A DNA stretch of 64,000 bases, taken from the NCBI RefSeq assembly GCF_008704655.1, contig NZ_CP023688.1:8931001-8995000 (forward strand), in the 5' to 3' direction. A program made the position numbers and the translations under genes. Shown one piece after another: positions 16,127 to 24,384 of this stretch (positions within the stretch are counted from its first letter, which is position 1; each line of letters begins with the position of its first letter). The DNA comes from Streptomyces rimosus (GTDB taxonomy: Bacteria > Actinomycetota > Actinomycetes > Streptomycetales > Streptomycetaceae). The notes beneath the pieces are model-generated. The model was not told the origin of the DNA and made no database searches. It was given only the letters and a program-made list of their open reading frames with translations.

Positions 16127-16945
16127 TCATCCCCAGGTCAGGGGGTCGAGATGCAGATAGAACCGCTCGCGGTCCCGGTCGAGGGCGATTCCGTACCGGG
16201 CGGCGAACTCCTCTTCGGCCGACTGTGACCACCGCTCGTCGTCGCCCCACGTCTCGCGGGCGGTGGCGAAGAGCAGTGCGAGGTCGGCGTAGGGATCGGC
16301 GCGTCCCAGGCGGCCGAGGTCGATGAAGCCCGCCACGTCCAGCGTGTCCGGATCGAGGATGATGTTGGGCAGGCACAGGTCCCCGTGGCAGACGACGGTC
16401 TGCGCGGCTTCCTGCGCGAGGCGCTGCCCGACGTACGGGGCGAGGCGCGCGAGCAGTTCGCCGGGCGGCGTGTGCCGCTGCTCTTCGGGCAGGAAGTCCG
16501 GATTGACCGCTTCCCGCGCGACGACATCCCGGGCCATGGAGAACATTTCGCCGAGTTCGCGCGTGAACGGGCACTTCTCCGGTGGCAGTTCGTGCAACCG
16601 CCGCACGGCGTCCGCGATCGGCTCCCACGCCGCCCGCAGCATCGAGGCCGACGCCCGGTCGGCGGGAATCCCTTCGACGGTGCTGGTCAGCAGCCCGGCC
16701 CCGGCGGCACCGACGCGCCAGTCGAGGACGCGCGGCCCGGGAATGTCCTGCGTACTCAGCCAGCTCACCCGGTCCCGCTCCGCCTCCAAAGCGGCGACCT
16801 GGTCGGCGGGCACGCACTTGGCGTAGCGCGAACCGTCGGCCGAGCGGAAGACGGCGGCCCCGGACTCGCCGTCCGTCACGGGCTCCCAGCCGGCGTCCCC
16901 GCCATCGGCGCGCAGCAGCGTAAGGAATGCGGTCAGATCGATCAC
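16127..16945 (-). CDS. APH(3'')-like aminoglycoside phosphotransferase
   Basis: About 272 residues of the choline/aminoglycoside kinase fold. The catalytic loop VVCHGDLCLPN (HGD at 187-189, N194) and the metal motif FIDLGRLG (D209) are intact. Phrases such as AVNPDFLPEE, RADPYADLALL and the extreme C-terminus LDPLTWG match the streptomycin 3''-phosphotransferases (AphE, StrA/APH(3'')-Ib) as I remember them. It would phosphorylate streptomycin at the 3''-hydroxyl. GTG 16945 is used; a TTG at 16954 would add three residues, and neither start has a strong ribosome site. No streptomycin biosynthesis genes are nearby. Confidence 0.85.
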   Translation of the reverse strand: MIDLTAFLTLLRADGGDAGWEPVTDGESGAAVFRSADGSRYAKCVPADQVAALEAERDRVSWLSTQDIPGPRVLDWRVGAAGAGLLTSTVEGIPADRASASMLRAAWEPIADAVRRLHELPPEKCPFTRELGEMFSMARDVVAREAVNPDFLPEEQRHTPPGELLARLAPYVGQRLAQEAAQTVVCHGDLCLPNIILDPDTLDVAGFIDLGRLGRADPYADLALLFATARETWGDDERWSQSAEEEFAARYGIALDRDRERFYLHLDPLTWG

Positions 16946-17014
16946 GGTCGCCAACCTAGCCAGTGCGCCCCGCGCGCCGCACCGCGATTTACCGCGTGCT
17001 GAAAGGAGAGCTGA

Positions 17015-17046
17015 ACGAACTTGTTCGTAACGAACATGTTCGTTAC
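17015..17046. promoter_or_regulatory. Tandem TetR operators
   Basis: GTAACGAACATGTTCGTTAC (17027-17046) is a perfect 20-bp palindrome. A second, overlapping dyad with ACGAAC and GTTCGT arms lies at 17015-17028. The site ends ten bases before the TetR start codon, so bound repressor would block both promoter and ribosome site. Confidence 0.85.
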
Positions 17047-17055
17047 GGTGGAGGC

Positions 17056-17730
17056 ATGACCCCAGCCAGCCGCCGCGAGCGCCCCGCCAAGCCCGCCCTC
17101 ACCCACGAAGGCATCGTGGCCACCGCCGTGGCCCTGATGCGGTCGGAGGGGCTGCAGCGGGTGACGATGCGCCGCCTGGCCAAAGAGCTCGACACCGGCC
17201 CCGCGTCGCTGTACGTGTACGTGGCCAATACGGCCGAGCTGCACGCCGCGATCCTCGAAGAACTCCTCGGCGCGGTGGACCTCGGCCCGGCCCGTGCGTC
17301 CGGCGACTGGCGCGAGCAGCTGGTGGACCTGCTCGGCTCGTACACCCGCACCCTGTTCCAGTACCCGAGCCTCGCGCACTCCGCGCTGGTCGCACGCCCC
17401 TCGGGGCCGAACTATCTGGCGCTGGTCGAGGCGGTCCTCTCCCTGCTGCACGAGGGCGGCGTCCCGGGTGATCGGGCGGCCTGGGGCGTGGACATCCTGC
17501 TCCAGGTGGCCACCGCCACCGCGGCCGAGCAGTCCACCCGCGACCGCGACCCGGGCGCGGAGGAGGAGCACAACGCCCTGGTCAGTGCGCTGCGGCAGGC
17601 CACGCCCGATACGTACCCGCGCATCGCCGCCCTCGGCGACGACCTGTTCTCCGGCACGCCCGAACAGCGGCTCGCCTGGACGTTCCGCATGGTCGTCAAC
17701 GGCGCCGCGGCCACGCCCCGGCCGTCCTGA
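17056..17730 (+). CDS. TetR-family repressor
   Basis: A 224-residue protein. The N-terminal helix-turn-helix is GIVATAVALMRSEGLQRVTM followed by RRLAKELDTGPASLYVYV, and the rest is the TetR-class ligand domain (TetR_C type). ATG 17056 is chosen. GGAGG ends just one base before it, so the spacing is unusually short and the transcript may be nearly leaderless. It sits immediately behind a perfect operator and 50 bp before the TetX-like monooxygenase, with which it surely forms a regulated pair. Confidence 0.9.
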   Translation: MTPASRRERPAKPALTHEGIVATAVALMRSEGLQRVTMRRLAKELDTGPASLYVYVANTAELHAAILEELLGAVDLGPARASGDWREQLVDLLGSYTRTLFQYPSLAHSALVARPSGPNYLALVEAVLSLLHEGGVPGDRAAWGVDILLQVATATAAEQSTRDRDPGAEEEHNALVSALRQATPDTYPRIAALGDDLFSGTPEQRLAWTFRMVVNGAAATPRPS

Positions 17731-17780
17731 ACGCCCTCGGCCGACTCCTTCGCACGCCACCACCGAATCGAGGAACCACC

Positions 17781-18926
17781 ATGCCCACCACACACCACCC
17801 CATCGCGATCGTCGGCGCCGGTCTCGGCGGTCTGACGCTGGCCCGCGTCCTGCACGTGCACGGCATCGAGGCGGTCGTCCTCGAAGGCGAGGCCGGCCGG
17901 CACGTCCGTACCCAGGGCGGCATGCTCGACATCCACGACGACGCGGGACAGGAGGCCCTGCGCGCCGCCGACCTCCACGAGCCGTTCCGCGCGCTCGTCC
18001 TTCGGGGCGGCGAGGCGACACGCATCGTCGATCAGTACGGCACCGTACGGATGGAGGAGACGGACGAGGGCGACGGCACCCGGCCCGAGGTGGACCGCGG
18101 CCGGCTCCGCGACCTGCTGCTGGACTCGCTGCCCGAGGGCACCGTCCGCTGGGGCAACAAGGTCACCGGCGCCCGCGCGCTGGGCGGCGGACGGCACGAG
18201 GTGACGTTCGCCGACGGTACGGCCTGCACCACCGGCCTGCTCGTCGGCGCCGACGGGGCCTGGTCCCGGATCCGGCCGCTGGTCTCCCCGGCCACCCCCG
18301 CCTACACCGGCATCTCCTTCGTGGAATCCGACCTGCTGGACGCCGACACCCGCCACCCGGACAGCGCCGCCCTCGTCGGCGGCGGCTCCTTCTTCAGCCT
18401 CGGCGACGGGAAGGGCTTCCTCGCCCACCGCGAGTCCGACGGCAGCCTGCACATCTACACCGCGGTGAAGACCGGCCCGGAATGGCTCGACACCATCGAC
18501 TTCGGTGCTTCCGCCACCGAGAGCGCCAAGAAGGCCGTCCTGGCCCACTTCGACGGCTGGGACGACCGGCTGCGGGCCCTGGTCGCCGACGCCGACGGGC
18601 CGCTCGTACCGCGTCACATCCACGCCCTGCCCGTGGGGCACCGCTGGGATCGTACCCCCGGCGTCACCCTGCTCGGCGACGCCGCCCATCTGATGTCCCC
18701 GTTCGCGGGGGAGGGCGCCAACCTCGCCATGCTGGACGGCGCCGAACTCGGCCGGGCCGTCGCCGCCCACCCCGGCGACACCGAAGCCGCCCTCGCCGCG
18801 TACGAGCAGGCCCTCTTCCCGCGCAGCGAGGCGTCCGCCGCCGAGGCCGCGGCCAACCTGGACCTGATGTTCGGCGACCGGGGACTGGAGCGGCTGCTCG
18901 ACCTGTTCGCCTCCCACCAGGGGTGA
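17781..18926 (+). CDS. TetX-like FAD-dependent monooxygenase
   Basis: A 381-residue class A flavoprotein monooxygenase. The Rossmann motif GAGLGG is at 12-17. GGMLDIHDDAGQEAL is a hallmark of the Tet(X) branch, LVGADGAWSRIRP is the conserved DG motif, and LLGDAAHLMSPFAGEGAN is the second FAD motif. The family hydroxylates aromatic polyketides; Tet(X) itself inactivates tetracyclines. Whether this copy acts on tetracyclines cannot be read from sequence. It follows the TetR gene and is likely induced by its own substrate. Confidence 0.85.
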   Translation: MPTTHHPIAIVGAGLGGLTLARVLHVHGIEAVVLEGEAGRHVRTQGGMLDIHDDAGQEALRAADLHEPFRALVLRGGEATRIVDQYGTVRMEETDEGDGTRPEVDRGRLRDLLLDSLPEGTVRWGNKVTGARALGGGRHEVTFADGTACTTGLLVGADGAWSRIRPLVSPATPAYTGISFVESDLLDADTRHPDSAALVGGGSFFSLGDGKGFLAHRESDGSLHIYTAVKTGPEWLDTIDFGASATESAKKAVLAHFDGWDDRLRALVADADGPLVPRHIHALPVGHRWDRTPGVTLLGDAAHLMSPFAGEGANLAMLDGAELGRAVAAHPGDTEAALAAYEQALFPRSEASAAEAAANLDLMFGDRGLERLLDLFASHQG

Positions 18927-18945
18927 CCGGCGGGCGGCGTCCGGA

Positions 18946-20136
18946 TCAGGCGGCCCGGCCGTCCGCGAAGGCGCCCTCGCCGGTGAAGGCCAGCCCGGCG
19001 AAGCGCTCGCCGATGCGGCGGTGGGTGGCGGCGTCCGGGTGGAGTCCGTCGGGCAGCGGCAGCTCGGCCGCGTCCGCCGCGCCGTAGAGTTCGCGGCCGT
19101 CCAGGTAGTGCAGGTTCGGATCCTGGGCCGCCCGCTGCGCCACGATCCGGGCCAGCTCGTCGCGGATGACGCCCAGCGTCAGCTTCCCGCTCGCGACCTC
19201 CGCCGGGTCGCCCGCGGCCCGGAACCGCAGCTGACCGGAGCTGATGGAGGAGAAGTCCGGGGCGGAGGGGCCGGGGGTGTCCTCGTGGATGGGGCACAGG
19301 ATGGGGGAGACGACCAGCAGCGGCGCGGTGGGGTGGCCCTCCCGGATCGTGTCGAGGAAGCCGTGGACGGCGGGGGTGAAGGCGCGCAGCCGCATCAGGT
19401 CGGCGTTGACCAGGTTGATGCCGATCTTGACGCTGATCAGGTCGGCCGGCGTGTCCCGCAGCGTACGGGCGGTGAACGGATCGAGCAGGGCGCTGCCGCC
19501 CAGCCCCAGATTGATCAGTTCGACGCCGCCGAGGGACGCGGCGAGCGCCGGCCAGGTCGTGGTGGGGCTCGCCGCGTCGGAGCCGTGGCTGATCGAGCTG
19601 CCGTGGTGCAGCCACACCAGGCGCCCCCGGTCCGGGACGGGCTCGACCGGAGCGTCGGTGCGCAGCGCGAGGAGTTCGGTGGTCTCGGTGTGCGGCAGCC
19701 AGATCTCGACGTCCTTGGGGCCGTCGGCCAGGCCGGTGAAGCGGACGGTGCCGGGCGGGCCGGGCCGCTGCTCGGCGGTCCCGGCGGCCATGTCGATGGT
19801 CAGGGTGTTACCGCAGTCCGGCAAGACGGCCCGGCCTGCCGGGCGGCCGTCGACGACCAGGTCGTACACACCGTCCGGCCGGGGCGGGACGCCCACGTAC
19901 ACCCGCTTGGTGGGCAGTGCGTCCAGTTCGACGGCGGTGGCCCGGGTACGGAAGACCAGCCGCACGCCCGACGGCTGCGACTCGGCCATGGCCAGTTGCC
20001 CGTCGACGTTCTGGGCGCGGGCCCACGCGGGCAGCCGGTGCGGCAGCACGCCGCGCTCGGTGCGCTCCACGTCGAGGGCGCCGCGCAGCAGGTCGGCGGT
20101 GATGGGGGTGGTGATCCAGTCGTGGTTGGTGTGCAT
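18946..20136 (-). CDS. SGNH/GDSL-family hydrolase with N-terminal beta-sandwich
   Basis: A 396-residue protein. The first 160 residues look like a carbohydrate-esterase-type jelly roll. The SGNH catalytic domain follows: block I HHGSSISHGSD (Ser nucleophile), block II LINLGLGGSAL, block III KIGINLVNAD and block V DGLHPDAATH (Asp/His pair). No signal peptide is seen. It likely removes acyl groups from a sugar or small ester. Its end lies 20 bp from the TetX-like gene end, and its start follows the downstream TetR gene on the same strand by 54 bp, so the two may form an operon. Confidence 0.85.
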   Translation of the reverse strand: MHTNHDWITTPITADLLRGALDVERTERGVLPHRLPAWARAQNVDGQLAMAESQPSGVRLVFRTRATAVELDALPTKRVYVGVPPRPDGVYDLVVDGRPAGRAVLPDCGNTLTIDMAAGTAEQRPGPPGTVRFTGLADGPKDVEIWLPHTETTELLALRTDAPVEPVPDRGRLVWLHHGSSISHGSDAASPTTTWPALAASLGGVELINLGLGGSALLDPFTARTLRDTPADLISVKIGINLVNADLMRLRAFTPAVHGFLDTIREGHPTAPLLVVSPILCPIHEDTPGPSAPDFSSISSGQLRFRAAGDPAEVASGKLTLGVIRDELARIVAQRAAQDPNLHYLDGRELYGAADAAELPLPDGLHPDAATHRRIGERFAGLAFTGEGAFADGRAA

Positions 20137-20190
20137 GACCTTTACCTGTAGGTGTGGTGGGGGAGTGTTCGGTGCGGGGCCCGGTCCTGA

Positions 20191-20760
20191 TCAGGTCGCG
20201 GGCCAGTTCCGCAGCAGGGCGTCGAGCGCGTCCAGGACCCGTGTCCAGGTCTCCTGCGTGTCGGGAGCGCTGTGGCTGAAGCCGCCGCCCAGCTCCAGGC
20301 TCACGTAACCGTGGAAGACGCTGCCCAGCAGCCGTACGGCATGCGTCTGGTCCGGCTCCGACAGGTCGTAACCGCGCAGCAGGGCCCGCGTCATCTGCGC
20401 GTGCCGCACGCCCGCGCTGGCGGCGGCCGTCGCCGGGTCCAGCCTGAGCTGCGCCGCGGCATAGCGGCCGGGGTGCTCCCGGGCGTAGTCGCGGTAGACG
20501 TTCGCCAGGGCGGTCAGGGCGTCCTTGCCCGCCCGCCCGGCCAGGGCGTCGGCGGCCCGGTCGGCGAGTTCCTCCAGGGCGAGGAGGGCGATCCGGGTCT
20601 TGAGGTCGTGCGAGTTCTTCACATGCGAGTACAGGCTCGCGACCTTTACGTCGAACCGTCTGGCCAGCGCCGAGACGGTGACCTGGTCGAAGCCGACCTC
20701 GTCGGCCAGTTCCGCGCCCGCCCGGGTCAGACGTTCCGTGGTCAGCCCTACGCGTGCCAT
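20191..20760 (-). CDS. TetR-family regulator
   Basis: A 189-residue protein. The helix-turn-helix reads FDQVTVSALARRFDVKVASL followed by YSHVKNSHDL, and the C-terminal part belongs to the TetR_C/WHG-like group. It is the first gene of a minus-strand pair with the SGNH hydrolase. A 15-bp palindrome 39 bp upstream is a likely operator for its own control. Confidence 0.9.
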   Translation of the reverse strand: MARVGLTTERLTRAGAELADEVGFDQVTVSALARRFDVKVASLYSHVKNSHDLKTRIALLALEELADRAADALAGRAGKDALTALANVYRDYAREHPGRYAAAQLRLDPATAAASAGVRHAQMTRALLRGYDLSEPDQTHAVRLLGSVFHGYVSLELGGGFSHSAPDTQETWTRVLDALDALLRNWPAT

Positions 20761-20798
20761 GGGCTTCCTTTCGTTTGGCGTGACCGAGTATGCTCTTA

Positions 20799-20813
20799 CC
20801 TAAAGCCTTTAGG
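20799..20813. promoter_or_regulatory. TetR operator palindrome
   Basis: CCTAAAG-C-CTTTAGG is a perfect 7-bp inverted repeat with a single central base. It extends imperfectly to about 25 bp. It lies in the promoter of the TetR/SGNH operon. Confidence 0.7.
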
Positions 20814-21229
20814 CAAGCTGGCGTGGGGGTTAGGTAGGTCACGGGTGGGGCGGGGCCCGGCGGCAGCAGCCCGCAGCCCCGCCCATAAATCCATTTCGCC
20901 GCTTACCCGGGCTTGCTAATGTGTGCCACGCGGGGCGGCTCCGCAGCGTGCTTCCTTCTCACTTTCCTCCATCGAAAAATGAGCGCGCTCACTTTCCGCC
21001 CCGCTTCAACGTCTTTTCCGTGCCGCCGGCTCGATCTCGGCCACCCGCCCGCTGACCAGCTGCTCTTCCTGCGCTCGGGTCGCAACTCAATGCGGATGCG
21101 ACACGCTTTCGGGACTTGATACGTTCACCACGGCGCGAAGCGGCAGAAAAACCGACAGGCCGGCTTGCGCACGTATTTCGCAGGAATTCGCGTGGCCCCG
21201 GCGTTCCCGCCGGGCGGGGGAGGAAGGCC
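20814..21229. other. Intergenic region before the RING-domain gene
   Basis: No gene was found. A 13-base direct repeat with one mismatch (CTCACTTTCCTCC at 20958, CTCACTTTCCGCC at 20988) and a 12-bp palindrome TGAGCGCGCTCA (20980-20991) may be promoter elements of the gene at 21230. Confidence 0.5.
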
Positions 21230-23848
21230 ATGACGCTCACCATCAGCACGACCCGTACCGACAGCCGCCGCAGCCTGGCCGCCGTACTCCTGTCCCGTCG
21301 CGGCGCGGTCTACCTGCCCGCCGCCACGGCCGGGGCCACGGCACGCCCGACGGTGGACGGCCTCGCGGGTGTCTCGCTGCTGGAGGCCGACCTCCTGGAA
21401 CGCGGTTACCTGATGTCCGCCGGCCTACGTCAGGCCCTGGCCGTACTGGACACCGGGGCGCTGACCGTAGCGGGCCGCGCCCTGCTCGCGGACCTCGATC
21501 ACGCCCTGGGCGCGGACCGCGACCACAGCCCGCTCTTCCGCGGCTTCCCGGAGACCACACCCGCGGACACCGGCGCCTTCTATATCGCCCGCGTGCTGGC
21601 TCACCTCTTCCAGAAGCCCCGGCAGCCGTGCGTCCTGTGCGGTACGGACGGGACGGTGCACGCCCTCGCGCCGTGCGCCCACCTGGTGTGCCGTAGGTGT
21701 TTCGACGGCAAGGACTTCTCCGGCTGCCCGGTCTGCCACCGCCGCCTCGACGCCGACGACCCGTTCCTGAGCCCGCAGGCACCGCGCCCGGACGCCGACC
21801 CCGGCCGCGCCCTGCCCGAGCGCCTGCGCGTCCTCGCTCACGGCGGCGACCTCGCCGCCCGTACGGCCGACGCGGGCCGCGAGCTGAACACCCTCCTCGC
21901 CCGCACCGGCGCGCTGAGCCCGCAGGACACCGACGACCTCCACACCCTCCTGGACTCCCGGGACCGCACCGACCTGACCTGGCTGCCCCGCACCGTCCCG
22001 GGCCGCGAAACCAAGGCCCGGCTCCTCGCCTGGCTGCTCGCCGAACCGGCCGCGCACACCGTGACGCTCCCCGTGGCCGCCGGCCTCATCGACACCGCGA
22101 CCGACGTGCTGCGGCTGCTCGTGGTGCGCTCCGGCGGCGACGCCGGCCTGGTCGACGTACCCCGCTTCGCCCCGGTGCCGCGCCCGCTGCGCCGCGCTCT
22201 GCTGTCCGTACTCGACCGGCTCGAACCGGCCCTGGCCGTCGAGGACATGCGCCGCCACCCGACGGCGTGGAAGCACGCCGCCGAGCGCCTGCACCCCTTC
22301 GAATACGCCGAGCGCTACCCGCGGGCCGCGCTCGCCATCGCCGTACTGCGCGAGGTACGGCTCAGCGACGACGCCCTGTCCGAGCGGCTGCGCGCGGCGG
22401 CGCGGACCCTGCCGTACGCCGACGCCTCCGGCGACCGGGTCCGCCTGCCGCACTGGCCCGCCCGGGTCGAAGCCGCGCTGGCGGACCGGGACGTGCCCGC
22501 CGCCGTCACCCTGCTCGCCCAGCGCCCCGGCGAACTGCTGCGCCGTCTGGACCACTTGCTGCGGCTGGCGGCCGAGAACGGCGACCGCGTCGGCGAGGTG
22601 CTGACCGCGCTGGACAAGGCCGTACGGAAGGCGTCCCCGGCGGTGCTGCTCTCCGCCCTCGGCGAGATCCGGACCCGTACGGCCCCCGAGCAGCACGACC
22701 GCGTCTTCTTCCCCAAGGGCGGCAACGCGAAGGCGCACATCGTCGCGGACGAGCGCGGCCCGCTGCCGGCGGACGCCGTCGCCCGTACGGTGACCGTCCT
22801 GACCGGCGAACTGCTGCGCCGCGCCGCCGCCCGGCCACCGGTGGACCTGGCGGTGGTCGACGCCGGACTCAACGGTGTCATCGCTCCGTTCGCGGAGCGC
22901 ACCGCCTCGCGTGCCCTCGTCACCCTGCCGCGCGGCAGTGAACTGCCGGTGCCCGAGGGCCGTACGGTGCGCCTGTTCCTGCACTGGATGGAGAGCGCGG
23001 TCTCCGGCCGTACGGATCTGGACCTGAGCGTGGCGCTGTACACCGCCGACTGGCAGCACACCGGCACCTGCGACTACACCGACCTGCGCTTCCGTAAGGA
23101 CGCCGCGGTGCACTCCGGCGACCTGACCAGCGCACCCGCGCCGCGGGGCGCGGCGGAGTTCGTGGATCTCGACCTGGACCGGCTGGCAGCGGCCGGTGTC
23201 CGCTATGCGGTCGCCGTGGTCTTCTCCTACAACAACGTCGCGTTCGAGGACCTGGACGAGGCGTTCGCCGGGCTGATGGTCCGCGACCGGCCGGGGAACG
23301 AGGGGCCGGTGTTCGACCCGCGCCAGGTGGAGCAGCGCTTCGACCTGACGGGCCGGGTCCGCGCCGCGGTGCCGATGGTCCTGGACGTGGCGGGCCGTAC
23401 GATGCGCTGGCTCGACGTGGTCAAGGGCGTCACCGGCACCCACCACGCCGTACACCGCCACGCGGACGCCCTGGCCACGCTCGGCCGGGGCCTGACGGGC
23501 CTGTTCGCCTCCGGCGCCCGGATCGGCCTCGGCGAACTGGCCACCTGGCAGGCCGCCGCCCGCGCGCGCACCGTCGTGATGCGCCACCACGACGGCTCGG
23601 CGAGCACCTACCGGCGCCGCGACGGCGAGGACACGGCGGAGTTCGCCGGCCGGATCGGGACACCGGCGACGGACGCCGCCGGGACCCCGGACCTCGGACA
23701 GGCCCAGTTGGCGTACCTGCTGCGCGGCGATCTGCCGCTGACCGGGCAGGCGGAGGTGTTCGCGCTGCACCCGGCCGGACTGGACGCGGGGGAGGCGCGC
23801 CTCCTGGCCGCCTCCGATCTCGTCGCGTCGCTGGCCGCGGACGGGTAG
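21230..23848 (+). CDS. MXAN_6230/SCO0854-family RING-domain and TerD-like protein
   Basis: An 872-residue protein. An intact RING-type zinc site lies at 134-169: C134, C137, C149, H151, C154, C157, C166, C169. A long helical middle region follows. From about residue 580 a TerD-like domain appears (LFLHWMESAVSGRTDLDLSV, DYTDLRFRKDAAVHSGD, YAVAVVFSYNNVAFEDLDEA). This matches the MXAN_6230/SCO0854 family. Real RING domains are rare in bacteria; TerD domains belong to the tellurite/stress Ca-binding system. AGGAAGG precedes ATG 21230. Biochemical role is unknown; a stress or phage-related scaffold is possible. Confidence 0.85.
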   Translation: MTLTISTTRTDSRRSLAAVLLSRRGAVYLPAATAGATARPTVDGLAGVSLLEADLLERGYLMSAGLRQALAVLDTGALTVAGRALLADLDHALGADRDHSPLFRGFPETTPADTGAFYIARVLAHLFQKPRQPCVLCGTDGTVHALAPCAHLVCRRCFDGKDFSGCPVCHRRLDADDPFLSPQAPRPDADPGRALPERLRVLAHGGDLAARTADAGRELNTLLARTGALSPQDTDDLHTLLDSRDRTDLTWLPRTVPGRETKARLLAWLLAEPAAHTVTLPVAAGLIDTATDVLRLLVVRSGGDAGLVDVPRFAPVPRPLRRALLSVLDRLEPALAVEDMRRHPTAWKHAAERLHPFEYAERYPRAALAIAVLREVRLSDDALSERLRAAARTLPYADASGDRVRLPHWPARVEAALADRDVPAAVTLLAQRPGELLRRLDHLLRLAAENGDRVGEVLTALDKAVRKASPAVLLSALGEIRTRTAPEQHDRVFFPKGGNAKAHIVADERGPLPADAVARTVTVLTGELLRRAAARPPVDLAVVDAGLNGVIAPFAERTASRALVTLPRGSELPVPEGRTVRLFLHWMESAVSGRTDLDLSVALYTADWQHTGTCDYTDLRFRKDAAVHSGDLTSAPAPRGAAEFVDLDLDRLAAAGVRYAVAVVFSYNNVAFEDLDEAFAGLMVRDRPGNEGPVFDPRQVEQRFDLTGRVRAAVPMVLDVAGRTMRWLDVVKGVTGTHHAVHRHADALATLGRGLTGLFASGARIGLGELATWQAAARARTVVMRHHDGSASTYRRRDGEDTAEFAGRIGTPATDAAGTPDLGQAQLAYLLRGDLPLTGQAEVFALHPAGLDAGEARLLAASDLVASLAADG

Positions 23849-23865
23849 CTGCCGGGCGGTCCGCC

Positions 23866-24384
23866 GGGGAGCGCCGCGGCTGCACGCCGCCGACTACTAC
23901 TTCCGTTCGCCGGACAGCGGTGTGTGGTTCCTCGACGAGAACGGCGTACCGCACCTGGACTTCGGCGATCCCCGGTCGCTGGACATCGCGCGCCTCGCCC
24001 TCGACACCGAAGCGGCGCTGGTCTCCCACTCGATGGCCATCGTCGACGGCCTGTCCGCCTGCCGTGTCGTACCCCAGGTGGCGTGCGCACGCTTCCACGT
24101 CTTCGTCGACCTCCCGGCCGGCCTCCGGCTGGTAAGAAAGATCCAGCGCAAGTGCCTGCGCGACGGCTTCCCCCTCGACGTCCTGCTGCACAACTACCTC
24201 CGCCACCGCCGCGACGCCCACGACCGGCACGTCGAACCCGCCCGCCACGACTGCGACCTGGAACTCGACGGCACCCTGCCGGCCGAGACGTTGGCGCGGC
24301 AGGTGTGGTCGGTGGTGCCGGCCAGGGGGCTGACAGGGGTGCGGCAGTCCTACTGGAGGGTTCGTTCGGCCACCCCCATCCGCC
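23866..24384 (+). pseudogene. Uridine-kinase-like remnant lacking the P-loop
   Basis: Right after the RING gene the + frame reads AADYYFRSPDSGVW, PHLDFGDPRSLDIARL and LVRKIQRKCLRDGFPLDVLL followed by HNYLRHRRDAHDRHVEPARH. This order and wording resemble the lid and C-terminal half of uridine kinase/phosphoribulokinase-type P-loop kinases. The N-terminal GxxGxGKS part is absent; the frame begins inside the end of the RING gene. The 3' side runs without a sensible stop into the convergent MFS gene. A GTG at 23922 could start translation, but the product would lack the nucleotide site. Best read as a truncated gene. Confidence 0.5.
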
